A DNA stretch of 64,000 bases, from contig NZ_CP014228.1 in NCBI RefSeq assembly GCF_001553565.1, positions 1,116,001 to 1,180,000 of the forward strand, in the 5' to 3' direction. Below the pieces are notes generated by a model. That model saw only the letters and a list, made by a program, of their open reading frames with translations, was not told the DNA's origin and did not search any database. The DNA comes from Actinomyces radicidentis (GTDB lineage Bacteria > Actinomycetota > Actinomycetes > Actinomycetales > Actinomycetaceae). Of this stretch, positions 49,226-57,707 are shown piece after piece (the stretch's first letter is position 1; each line of letters starts with the position of its first letter). Made by a program: the position numbers and the translations under genes.

Positions 49226-50875
49226 ATGGCAGAGTCCCAGGCCGAGTCGACGAGCACCGCGTACACCATCACGCAATTGCGTGAACTGGTGTCGAGCGGA
49301 GGGCTGCGCGTCCCCCAGTTCCAGCGCTCCTTCCGCTGGGACGCCAAGGACGTGAGCAGCCTTTTCGACTCCATCGTCAAGGGATACCCCTTCGGCAGCC
49401 TCCTCCTGTGGCAGCGGGAGGCGCCGGAGGATCAGATCACGGTCGGCGCGCTGCGGATCCCGGCGCCGCAGCGCCATGACGCCCTGTGGGTGGTCGACGG
49501 CCAGCAGCGCGTGACCAGCCTCGTCAACGCCGTCGATCCGGTCGGGGCCCGGGACCCGCGCTTCGCCTTGGGCTACTCCCTGCGGCACGACGAGATCGTG
49601 CGCGGATCGGCCCTCAACGACCCCCTCGCCATCCCGCTGCCGGACCTCTACGACTTCTCCCGGGCGTTGGCCTGGCTCAGTGAGAACCCCGAGGCAGCGG
49701 ACAGAGCTGCACAGGTGCAGGAGCTTGCCGGCCGCCTCAACAGGATCACGGTCCCGGCCACGGTGATGAAGAACGCCGACGAGGGCACGCTCCGTGAGGT
49801 CTTCGACCGCATCAACTCTCGCGGCCGGCGCCTCACGGAGGCGGAGATCTTCGACGCCATCCACGGCGGTCCCGGAGCGGGCACGACGGTGGACGGGATC
49901 GCCGAGCGGGTGCAGGCGCAGACCCTCTTCGGTCACGTCGAGGCCAAGACCGTCGTGCAGGCGCTCCTGGTGCGTCGCCACACCGACATCTCCCGGGACG
50001 TCCACGGCGAGTTCAGTGAGAGCCGACGGCGTGCGAGCGACTTCCCCGAGGAGACGGAGGCGGAGGCCTTCGACGCCACGGAACGGGCCCTCGTCGCGGC
50101 GGTGCGCTTCCTCCAGGACGTCTGCGGGATCCCGCACATGACCCTCGTGCCCTTCCGCTTCCAGCTCCTCGTGCTCGTCCGCGTCTTCGCCTTCTTCCCG
50201 GCTCCGCACGACCGCAACGTCGAGCTGCTCAGTCGGTGGGTGTGGCGCACTAGCGCCGGGGCTGGGCGGCTGGGCCTCGCTGGGTCGCAGACGGACCTGC
50301 GTCGACTGGCCGGCTACGTCGTCCCGGACGACGAGTCCGGTTCCGTCCAGCGGCTCGTCCGGGACGCTGCGCTCGACGACGGGCCGGACGTCCCGGATCT
50401 CCGCGTCTTCCGGGCGACGCGTTCCGACTCCAAGATGATCCTCGCCGCCCTGTGGAACCGGGCGCCCGTCGATGCCGTCACCAGCGAGCCGATCAGCCGG
50501 GAGGTGCTCGCGGAGGCTCTGACCGGGGCGTCGACCCCGGCGCCGGTCGTCGCCGATCTCGTCCCTGCGGGTGGCCTGCCGGACGACGCCCCGATCGCGG
50601 CGGCCAAGATGATCTCGATCCGCGAGGGGCGCGATCTCCTCGACGCAATCGACGAGGGCACTGATCTAGCTTCCCTGCTCCTCGATGAGGTCATGGTGGA
50701 GCGCCTGAGGGCTCGCGACGTGTCGGGCTTCCTCGCGCGGAGGGCGAAAGCGCTCACGGTCTACCTCACGGACTTCCTCGATGCACGGACCGCCTGGGCG
50801 CAGGATGACACGCCCCCGCTGGCTGACCTCGTCTTCGACGACGATGACGAGGAGGACGGGCAGGTGGCGCTGTGA
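49226..50875 (+). CDS. DUF262 domain protein paired with HipA
   Basis: 549 residues. DUF262 (ParB/Srx-like nuclease fold) motifs: VPQFQRSFRWDAKDVSSLFD (about 27-46), GYPFGSLLLWQR, WVVDGQQRVTSL with DGQQR at 91-95, and FDRINSRGRRLTEAEIFDA. No C-terminal HNH (DUF1524) motif is seen, unlike GmrSD-type enzymes. DUF262 proteins are frequent in restriction and anti-phage systems. Its stop overlaps the HipA start by four bases, so the two are coupled. CATCAT (49214-49219) lies six bases before ATG 49226. Confidence 0.85.
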   Translation: MAESQAESTSTAYTITQLRELVSSGGLRVPQFQRSFRWDAKDVSSLFDSIVKGYPFGSLLLWQREAPEDQITVGALRIPAPQRHDALWVVDGQQRVTSLVNAVDPVGARDPRFALGYSLRHDEIVRGSALNDPLAIPLPDLYDFSRALAWLSENPEAADRAAQVQELAGRLNRITVPATVMKNADEGTLREVFDRINSRGRRLTEAEIFDAIHGGPGAGTTVDGIAERVQAQTLFGHVEAKTVVQALLVRRHTDISRDVHGEFSESRRRASDFPEETEAEAFDATERALVAAVRFLQDVCGIPHMTLVPFRFQLLVLVRVFAFFPAPHDRNVELLSRWVWRTSAGAGRLGLAGSQTDLRRLAGYVVPDDESGSVQRLVRDAALDDGPDVPDLRVFRATRSDSKMILAALWNRAPVDAVTSEPISREVLAEALTGASTPAPVVADLVPAGGLPDDAPIAAAKMISIREGRDLLDAIDEGTDLASLLLDEVMVERLRARDVSGFLARRAKALTVYLTDFLDARTAWAQDDTPPLADLVFDDDDEEDGQVAL

Positions 50876-52098
50876 CCGAGGCTGTCTACGCGGTGCGTCT
50901 CCACGGCGAGCACGTCGGCGCCATCCAGCAGCGGGACCGCTTCACCGTCTTCGCTTTCGACCCCGACTACTGGGAGCGTCCGGACCGGTGCGTCCTGGGG
51001 CTCTGGTTCGAGGACCACCCCCGGGAGCGCCCGAAGGCCACGAACGCTGTACCCGCCTGGTTCTCGGGCTTGCTCCCTGAGGGCCCCCTCCGTGAGCTGA
51101 TCGCCCGTGAGCAGGGGGTGAGCACCTATCGGGAGATGGAGCTCCTGGCCCGGATCGGCGCGGACCTGCCGGGCGCCGTCACCGTGGTGCCCGATCCTGA
51201 GGCCGGCATCGACGCCGACTTCACGCGGGTGCGCGAGGAGCGCCGGGGTCGGCGGCCCCTCCCGGCCCCCCTGCTGCACCGCGCCTCGCTGGCCGGCATG
51301 GTGATGAAGTACTCCATGAGTATGCGCGGTGGACGCATGGCGGCCCCGGCGCATGACGAGGACGGCGACTGGATCCTCAAGACGCCGGACCCCACCTTCC
51401 CGGCGCTCCCCGAGAACGAGTACACCGTCATGAGCCTCGCGAGGTGGGTCGGTATCGAGGTGCCGGAGACCGTCCTGTGGGAGCGGGACAGCATTGACGA
51501 CCTCGGGGACGGTGCGTGGCGCTCGGCGGAGACGACGGCCTACGCGATCCGTCGCTTCGACCGGTCCCCGGCAGGCAGGATCCACATCGAGGACTTCGCT
51601 CAGGTCCGGGGGACGTCGGGCACGGGCGATGCGAAGTACCGCTCCACGGTGGAGACGGTCGCAGGTATCGCCTACCGCGGCCAGGACAGTGACTCACTGC
51701 GGGAGATGGTGCGCCGGAGCGTCTTCAACCTGCTCGTGGGCAACGGGGACGCGCACCTCAAGAACTGGTCGCTCATCTACGACGACGGGCGTCGAGCGAG
51801 GCTCTCACCCGCCTATGACCTCGTGTGCACCGGGGCGTACGAGGGGCACGTGGAGCTCGCTCTGCCCTTCGGGGGAGCGACGCGCCTCGCCGACGTCACA
51901 CGTGAGTCCTTCGCGAGGCTCGCGGGGCTCCTCCACGTGGGTGAGGCGGAGGTCCTCGACGTCGTCGACGAGACCGTGGAGCGATTCCGCGAGGCGTGGG
52001 CTGAGGGTGCTGTCGGCGATCTTGCCCCCGCTCCGGTCCGCGCATGGATTGATGAGCATCTGGAGGCAACCTCGCTGTGCCTGGCGCGGCGCTCCTGA
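50872..52098 (+). CDS. HipA family serine/threonine kinase toxin
   Basis: 408 residues from GTG overlapping the DUF262 stop (GTGA). HipA layout: N-terminal subdomain with VPAWFSGLLPEGPLRELIAR, kinase core with GDWILKTPDPTFPALPENEY, YAIRRFDR, IHIEDFAQ, the catalytic loop VGNGDAHLKNWSLIYDDG (about 287-304) and the metal site LSPAYDLV. Catalytic residues look intact, so it is probably an active kinase. No HipB-type helix-turn-helix gene is adjacent; its place is taken by the DUF262 gene. Confidence 0.9.
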   Translation: MTEAVYAVRLHGEHVGAIQQRDRFTVFAFDPDYWERPDRCVLGLWFEDHPRERPKATNAVPAWFSGLLPEGPLRELIAREQGVSTYREMELLARIGADLPGAVTVVPDPEAGIDADFTRVREERRGRRPLPAPLLHRASLAGMVMKYSMSMRGGRMAAPAHDEDGDWILKTPDPTFPALPENEYTVMSLARWVGIEVPETVLWERDSIDDLGDGAWRSAETTAYAIRRFDRSPAGRIHIEDFAQVRGTSGTGDAKYRSTVETVAGIAYRGQDSDSLREMVRRSVFNLLVGNGDAHLKNWSLIYDDGRRARLSPAYDLVCTGAYEGHVELALPFGGATRLADVTRESFARLAGLLHVGEAEVLDVVDETVERFREAWAEGAVGDLAPAPVRAWIDEHLEATSLCLARRS

Positions 52099-52126
52099 GT
52101 CGTCGAGGCGCGCCGACGTGCGGTGA

Positions 52127-54340
52127 TCACCTTCCAGTGTCGTCCTCATCGTACGGCTCGGGGAGCTCGTCCCGGAGCCACGATGCAATGCCCATCAGGT
52201 TGTCGATGTGCGTCTCATCTAGGATCTGGACGGCTCGACCCACAGCGTCGATGAGCCTCCGCTGCCCCCGCGAGTCGAGAGTGTCAGGCATGGCGAGGCC
52301 GATCCGTCGGGCGCGCTCTCCAGGATTGACGATCGCCCACCACAGGCACAGGTTCGTCACCGAGAGGTCGAGGCCGGCCGCCCGGTGATGGTCAAGCTCG
52401 GTGAACGTGTTGCAGGTGAGGGGCTCCTTGACCACGTCGTAGAGCCAGGCGACGTCGTCAGGGGCCACGATGTGGCTCACGTGGGAGACCCGGAGAACGT
52501 CCGATGTGTGCTCGACCGCGTCAGCGGGGAAAGAGTCACGAAATCGGAGCTCACGATGGATCTGCTTGTAGAAGGGAGCGAGATCTTCTCCCCGCACGGC
52601 CCGCCCGCTCCGTCCGTAGTACAGGAGCATGTGCAGAAGCGCCGTGAGGCTCACTGTGGCAGATGAGGAGTAGCCAAGCAGCTCGGCATGCTCGGCTGGG
52701 GTCAGGATCGGGGTCAGTTGCAGCCTGTGCTGGGCACGCATGCGCACCTCGGCCCTCAGGGAGGGCGTGTCCTGCTGCTCCGCTTCGTCGAGGAGATCAT
52801 GGTCGACGCCCCTCTCCCAACCCATAAGATCGCGCACCGTGCTGAGCGGCAGGGTCTCATCCCCGGCGCGGTTGGTGATGGTCGCGCTCAACAGGGCTTC
52901 GATGATGATCGAGCGAGCGGTCGCAGCGGTGCGGTCGTGCAGCATGCCCCAGGGAGAGTCGCCGTGAGGGAATGTCTCACTGATGAAGCGAGAATTGAGA
53001 ATCGCCTTGACCTGGGCCGAAGTGAGGCGGCACGGGTGTCCGGTGATCTGCTTGGCGAGCTCGCGGTATGCGGCGAGGGGAACGCGTTCGAGATACCTGC
53101 TCTCGTCCGCCTCCGCTCGACGTGTGAGGCTGCGGGATGAAGACCACGGGTCGTCGTCCTTCAGGGTGAGAAGGCCTGAGAATTCATCCGCGCGGACACG
53201 TGGAGCCTTGTCGGACGTGGTGGTCCGTCCCATCATCGGTTCAGTGAGTGCGGCGTCCGCCTCGAGCAGGTCTCGTATGAGGGCGTCGGCGTCCTGGACG
53301 TCTTGAAGGACCCGGTGGAGAAGGGAGGACCTTGTTGGTCCGGGCAGATCGGCGTCGGTTGCTGCGCGGATCAGCGTGTCGCGTCGACCGTCAAGAATGC
53401 CGTTCAGTACAGCGGGGCTGGGTAGCCGAAGGGAGCGGATGAACCGACTCCGGGGGTGCCGGGAGGTCTTGACAACTCGGTCACACGCATCATGAAAGTC
53501 CAACCACCGGAATTGTGAATTGATGGTGATCGCGAGGAGCTTGCGTTGCTCGTCCTGGTCTTCTGCTCGCCTAATCAGTTCAACGATCTGGACGGTTTGG
53601 TGGCCGGACGCTTCAGAAGCGTCGTGATGGTTTCTGCGCCGCAGGAGCTCCGCATGCCCGGCCCGATAGGATCTTTGCCTATCCCAAGCGATGTCTGCTC
53701 TCGGATAACTGCTCGAACGCACTCGTCTGGCGGATAGATAAAGGATGGTGAGGACATTGAGGGTGAGGGTGGCGGCGACTACGGCAAAGGAGGCCGACCA
53801 TCTGGCGACGATGAGTCTTACGGCAAACTTGTTGACCTCTCGGTGCGACATGTATTGGCTGGCAAAGGGTGCGACGACGACCCATGCAACGGCGAGTTGG
53901 AAGATCCATGTGGACAGAATTGCCGCTGCCATCGTCCAGGAATACGAGGCGGTGTGGATGTTCTTCCCCATGTAAATGGGACCCGAATGCTGGTCGCGAG
54001 CGATGGCGGACATTGCGGTCGCCGAGAACGTGAGGAGGGTGACTAGGCCGACCGCGCCCTTGAGCATCATGCTGACTGGGGGGTTCGCGAGCGCATTGCC
54101 GCTAGTCACTATCGACCACGGCCAGAGTTGATCTCTGCTCATGGGGACCGCGGTGAGGCATGCCGTGATGGCGAGTACTAGGAACGTTGGGTATGAGGTC
54201 AATGATCTCTGGATGTGGTAGCTTCTTCGATCCCAGCGGTCGCGTAGTTCTCGGTACTGGACGTACAGCCAGTTGCCTTGCGACATACTGATCATCAAGA
54301 TTACGAGAAGTGCGACGATGGGCCAGGGAATGCCGCTCAT
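52127..54340 (-). CDS. Unknown membrane protein with large cytoplasmic domain
   Basis: 737 residues, not recognised. The N-terminal 205 residues hold about five membrane segments (IVALLVILMISMSQGNWLYV, TFLVLAITACLTAVPM, GAVGLVTLLTFSATAMSAIA, AAILSTWIFQLAVAWVVVAP, SFAVVAATLTLNVLTILYLS). The remaining 530 residues are soluble, helical, and rich in R, D, E and H, with no motif I can name. Base composition and codon use are visibly less G+C-rich than the neighbours, suggesting transfer. Convergent with hipA, 28 bp apart. TAGGCT (54348-54353, minus strand) lies seven bases before the ATG. Confidence 0.75.
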   Translation of the reverse strand: MSGIPWPIVALLVILMISMSQGNWLYVQYRELRDRWDRRSYHIQRSLTSYPTFLVLAITACLTAVPMSRDQLWPWSIVTSGNALANPPVSMMLKGAVGLVTLLTFSATAMSAIARDQHSGPIYMGKNIHTASYSWTMAAAILSTWIFQLAVAWVVVAPFASQYMSHREVNKFAVRLIVARWSASFAVVAATLTLNVLTILYLSARRVRSSSYPRADIAWDRQRSYRAGHAELLRRRNHHDASEASGHQTVQIVELIRRAEDQDEQRKLLAITINSQFRWLDFHDACDRVVKTSRHPRSRFIRSLRLPSPAVLNGILDGRRDTLIRAATDADLPGPTRSSLLHRVLQDVQDADALIRDLLEADAALTEPMMGRTTTSDKAPRVRADEFSGLLTLKDDDPWSSSRSLTRRAEADESRYLERVPLAAYRELAKQITGHPCRLTSAQVKAILNSRFISETFPHGDSPWGMLHDRTAATARSIIIEALLSATITNRAGDETLPLSTVRDLMGWERGVDHDLLDEAEQQDTPSLRAEVRMRAQHRLQLTPILTPAEHAELLGYSSSATVSLTALLHMLLYYGRSGRAVRGEDLAPFYKQIHRELRFRDSFPADAVEHTSDVLRVSHVSHIVAPDDVAWLYDVVKEPLTCNTFTELDHHRAAGLDLSVTNLCLWWAIVNPGERARRIGLAMPDTLDSRGQRRLIDAVGRAVQILDETHIDNLMGIASWLRDELPEPYDEDDTGR

Positions 54341-54991
54341 GACTCCAAGCCTATGGCGTCGGCAGAGGGGGGCGGCCCGATGGTTGGCTGGAGGTGATCC
54401 ACTGCATTCGGTCGCCTTTCGAGGTGGCCGTCAACTTGCTCCGGATCGCCGGGGTGTGCACCGGGTGTATTCGTTCTCTGAACTGGAGGGCGCCCATCTC
54501 GCCGCCGTCGGCAGTCGAGGCGAGCACAGTCCCTAGACCACCCGTGCGTCGAGGTCATGATTGGTTCCCTACCCACCTGCTCTCCGGCCATCATGTGTGA
54601 CGGTGACGCCCTGGTCGCCGGTGGCGGCTCATGGGGCTGGGGAGGCGTGCGCGGCAGCGCCATGAGCGTGCAGGTGGAGTAGGACCTTCTCGACGCAGCT
54701 GGTCGCCAGGTGCCACAATTCCACCGCCTCCAGCGCTCGGAGCTCCTCCGATCAAAGTCTCCTGGGCTGCCAGTCTGCTTGCATGGCGACGGGCGTGAGG
54801 AGTCTGTGTGCTCACGGCACGGCTCTCGACGAGTGCGCCGCAGTGGCACTCGATGCGGTGCCGCTCCTCGTCGCTCGGTGCGACTGGCGTCGTCACCGGC
54901 GGTGCGGTCGGAGGGGCCGCGCCGCCCGTCGTCGTCGGCCCAGCGCTGGGGCGCCGCCTTCGTCGTGGTGCCCGTCCGCCGCTGCAGAGCG
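54341..54991. other. Gene-poor stretch with possible gene debris
   Basis: 651 bp without a convincing gene. On the minus strand two protein-like stretches in different frames, SDEERHRIECHCGALVESRA and, further on, SEELRALEAVELWHLATSCV, suggest a decayed small gene between about 54990 and 54640. No start signal or family could be assigned. Confidence 0.35.
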
Positions 54992-55252
54992 TCACTCGTA
55001 GTGGTACCGGCACGAGGCAATGAGGACGTCGCCGTTGTCAGCGATGCGGTAGACGAGGCGGTGCTCGTCGGTGATGCGCCGTGACCAGTACCCGGAGAGC
55101 TGGAAGCGCAGCGGCTCGGGCGTGCCGATACCCTCGTGGCCGCCGCGCTGGACGTCGCGCAGGAGGCGGTTGATCCGCTTGACGACGCTGCGGTCCGAGG
55201 ACTGCCACCACAGGTAGTCCTCCCAGGCGTCGTCGTCCCAGACGAGCGACAT
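54992..55252 (-). CDS. yoeB: YoeB/RelE family mRNA interferase toxin
   Basis: Ribosome-dependent endoribonuclease. 86 residues, the full YoeB length: SLVWDDDAWEDYLWWQSSDR, then NRLLRDVQRGGHEGIGTPEP, LSGYWSRRITDEHRLVYRI, ending in the catalytic CRYHYE. It begins one base after the antitoxin stop. Confidence 0.93.
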   Translation of the reverse strand: MSLVWDDDAWEDYLWWQSSDRSVVKRINRLLRDVQRGGHEGIGTPEPLRFQLSGYWSRRITDEHRLVYRIADNGDVLIASCRYHYE

Positions 55253-55253
55253 C

Positions 55254-55511
55254 TCAGTCGGCGTCGTCGAGCTCGTGGACGGTGCCGCGGCCGTTCTCGA
55301 GGCGCTCCATGGCGTCGAGGAGGCGCCGCGCGTTGGCGGGGCTGCGCAGGAGGTAGTCCGTCTCCTTGAGGGACTGGTACTCGGCGAGGGAGACGATGAC
55401 GGCGGGCTCGTGGCCGGCGCGGGTGATGACGACTTCCTCGCGGTCGTCGACGACGGAGTCGAGCACCTCGGCGTAGCGGGCGCGTGACTCGGTGTAGGTC
55501 ATCGTCTTCAT
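55254..55511 (-). CDS. yefM: YefM/Phd family antitoxin
   Basis: 85 residues from ATG 55511 with GAGAGGGG upstream. N-terminal DNA-binding fold (KTMTYTESRARYAEVLDSVV, VVITRAGHEPAVIVSLAEYQ) and a C-terminal toxin-binding tail (LLRSPANARRLLDAMERLEN). Longer in-frame openings run into the opposite GH13 gene and are shadows. Partner of YoeB. Confidence 0.93.
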   Translation of the reverse strand: MKTMTYTESRARYAEVLDSVVDDREEVVITRAGHEPAVIVSLAEYQSLKETDYLLRSPANARRLLDAMERLENGRGTVHELDDAD

Positions 55512-55555
55512 GCGGACCCCTCTCCAGGACGATAGGACTTGGTAAGGACAGGATA

Positions 55556-55563
55556 CTGTACAG
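55556..55563. promoter_or_regulatory. TGTACA-core palindrome, likely YefM operator
   Basis: CTGTACAG lies 45 bp upstream of the antitoxin start. YefM of E. coli recognises palindromes with a TGTACA core. Only one copy with the core is present; TCACGTGA (55567-55574) lies 11 bp away. Confidence 0.5.
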
Positions 55564-55584
55564 GTGTCACGTGAGCAGGCCCCG

Positions 55585-55598
55585 GTTCCACGTGAAAC
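55585..55598. promoter_or_regulatory. parS-like site, 46 kb from the main cluster
   Basis: GTTCCACGTGAAAC differs from the parS core at one position. It lies between the antitoxin promoter and the GH13 gene. Confidence 0.5.
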
Positions 55599-55661
55599 AG
55601 TCCTTGCGCGACGGGCCGAGCGGCTCGCGCTCGGAACCGACCGCGTGGGAGGATCCGCCCC

Positions 55662-57566
55662 GTGACTGAGCAGACCCGCCTCGAGACGGCCCACCCCGAA
55701 GCCGATCCCCAGCAGACACCCGAGCAGGCCCCCGCCGCCGCCCGCGACGAGCGCGCGTGGTGGAAGGACGCCGTCGTCTACCAGGTCTACCCGCGCTCCT
55801 TCGCGGACTCCGACGGCAACGGCGTCGGCGACCTCAAGGGCGTCACCTCCCGCGTCCCCTACCTCAAGGCCCTCGGCGTCGACGCCGTCTGGCTCTCGCC
55901 CTTCTACCCCTCCGCGCTCGCGGACGGCGGCTACGACGTCGATGACTACCGCGACGTCGCCCCCGAGATCGGCACCCTCGAGGACTTCGACAAGATGTCC
56001 GCCGCCCTCCACGACGCCGGTATCCGCCTCATGGTGGACCTCGTCCCCAACCACTCCTCCAACCGCCACCGCTGGTTCCGCGCCGCCATGGCCGGCGGCC
56101 CCGACGCCCCCGAGCGCGCGCTCTACCACGTGCGCGAGGGCCGCGGCGAGCACGGCGAGGAGCCGCCCAGCGACTGGCGCTCCATGTTCGGCGGCTCCAT
56201 CTGGGAGCGCATCGACGACGTCGACGACGCCGGCCGCCCCCTCACGGGCCCCGGCACCGGCCGTCCCTACCAGTGGTACCTCCACGTCTTCGCCCCCGAG
56301 CAGCCGGACCTGAACTGGGACAACCCGGCGGTGCGCGAGGACTTCAAGGAGACACTGCGCTTCTGGTGCGACCGTGGCGTGGACGGCTTCCGCGTCGACG
56401 TCGCCCCCGGCATGGCCAAGGACATCTCCGACCTCGACCGCCCCTGGTCCGAGATCCCGTGGTGGCCGCTGCCCGAGGACGGCTCCCACCCCATGTTCGA
56501 CCGCAACGAGGTCCACGACATCTACCGCGAGTGGCGCGAGGTCCTCGACTCCTACGACCCGCCCCGCTTCGCCGTCGCCGAGGCCGGGGTCCCCGCCGCC
56601 CGCCGCCCCCTCTACGCGGCCAGCGCCGGCCAGGCCTTCAACTTCCAGATGCAGGACGCCGACTTCACCGCCGCCTCCTTCGCCTGGGCGATCGACGCCG
56701 GGCTCGCCGACGAGGCTGCGTCCGGCTCGACCACCTGGGTCCTGGGCTGCCACGACGTCTTCCGCGTCGCCTCCCGCTACGCCTTCGACATGGACACGGC
56801 CCTCGCCGAGGCCGCCGCCGAGCACGAGCGCGAGCGCCGCGCCCGTGACGGCGGCGAGGAGCTCGACCAGGCGCACGACGCCGTCGCCGAGGACGACGCC
56901 TACCCCGCCGGCCACCAGCTCCTCACCACCCGCCGCTGGGTGCTGGCCGACGGAGCCGAGCCGACGCCCGACCCGGTCGCCGGCGAGCGCCGCGCCCGTG
57001 CGGGGGCGCTCGTCATCATGGCCCTGCCGGGCGCCATGTACGTCTTCCAGGGCGACGAGCTCGGTCTGCCGGAGGTGCCCGACACCCCCGAGGACCGGCT
57101 CCAGGACCCCATCGCCTTCCGTAACCGCGCCGTCGAGAAGGGCCGCGACGGCTGCCGCGTCCCGCTTCCCTGGACCGAGTCCGGCTCCAGCCACGGCTTC
57201 GGGCCCGACGGCGGCGCCGAGCCCCACCTGCCCCAGCCTGCCGGCTGGGGATCGCACGCCGTCGACGTCGAGGCCGCCGACCCGGAGTCGACCCTCTCGC
57301 TCTACAGGGAGGGCCTGCGCCTGCGCCGCGAGCTGTGGGGAGCCTCGAACCGAGGTGAGCTCACCTGGCTGCAGCGCGACGAGCAGGTCCTCGCCTTCGA
57401 GCGCGGCGGCCTCCAGTGCTGGACCGCCTTCGGTGCCGACGTCGAGCTGCCCGCCGGTGAGGTGCTGCTCTCCAGCGCCCCGGTCGGCGCGATCGAGGCC
57501 GACGACGGCACCGCCGTGAGCGTCCTTCCCGCCGACGCGACCGCCTGGCTCCGCCCCGCCCGCTGA
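55662..57566 (+). CDS. GH13 alpha-glucosidase
   Basis: 634 residues, GTG start. Oligo-alpha-glucosidase-type barrel: VVYQVYPRSFADSDGNGVGD, VDAVWLSPFYPSALADGGYD, VDLVPNHSS, nucleophile in GVDGFRVDVAPG (D246), acid in FAVAEAG (E307), and GCHDVFRVASRY (H364-D365). It releases glucose from maltose, isomaltose or sucrose-like substrates in the cytoplasm. An acidic/Arg-rich insertion (HERERRARDGGEELDQAHDA) lies near residue 390. GAGGAT lies seven bases before the start. Confidence 0.9.
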   Translation: MTEQTRLETAHPEADPQQTPEQAPAAARDERAWWKDAVVYQVYPRSFADSDGNGVGDLKGVTSRVPYLKALGVDAVWLSPFYPSALADGGYDVDDYRDVAPEIGTLEDFDKMSAALHDAGIRLMVDLVPNHSSNRHRWFRAAMAGGPDAPERALYHVREGRGEHGEEPPSDWRSMFGGSIWERIDDVDDAGRPLTGPGTGRPYQWYLHVFAPEQPDLNWDNPAVREDFKETLRFWCDRGVDGFRVDVAPGMAKDISDLDRPWSEIPWWPLPEDGSHPMFDRNEVHDIYREWREVLDSYDPPRFAVAEAGVPAARRPLYAASAGQAFNFQMQDADFTAASFAWAIDAGLADEAASGSTTWVLGCHDVFRVASRYAFDMDTALAEAAAEHERERRARDGGEELDQAHDAVAEDDAYPAGHQLLTTRRWVLADGAEPTPDPVAGERRARAGALVIMALPGAMYVFQGDELGLPEVPDTPEDRLQDPIAFRNRAVEKGRDGCRVPLPWTESGSSHGFGPDGGAEPHLPQPAGWGSHAVDVEAADPESTLSLYREGLRLRRELWGASNRGELTWLQRDEQVLAFERGGLQCWTAFGADVELPAGEVLLSSAPVGAIEADDGTAVSVLPADATAWLRPAR

Positions 57567-57582
57567 GCCCCCGCTGCCCCGC

Positions 57583-57694
57583 CGAGATCGGGACATCCTG
57601 ACCCTGAGATCGGGACATCCCGACATCGAGATCGGGCCGGTATCCCCAGCATGGGGATACCGGCCCGATCTCGCGGTTCATATGTCCCGATCTC
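57583..57694. repeat. 22-bp-period repeat and hairpin, family A, copy 2
   Basis: GAGATCGGG begins at 57584, 57606 and 57628, an exact 22-bp period. The first two units read GAGATCGGGACATCC. The third starts a perfect 21-bp inverted repeat (57627-57647 with 57653-57673, loop 5), followed by a reversed unit ATGTCCCGATCTC (57682-57694). It lies between convergent genes and shares its 16-mer with 14873-14910. Confidence 0.85.
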
Positions 57695-57707
57695 GCGGGA
57701 CGGGAGG

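Noticed and set aside
54337-55020. 227-codon minus-strand frame after the unknown membrane protein
   Set aside because: Composition is Arg/Pro/Thr noise, with no start signal; two short protein-like pieces lie in other frames, so debris is more likely than a gene.
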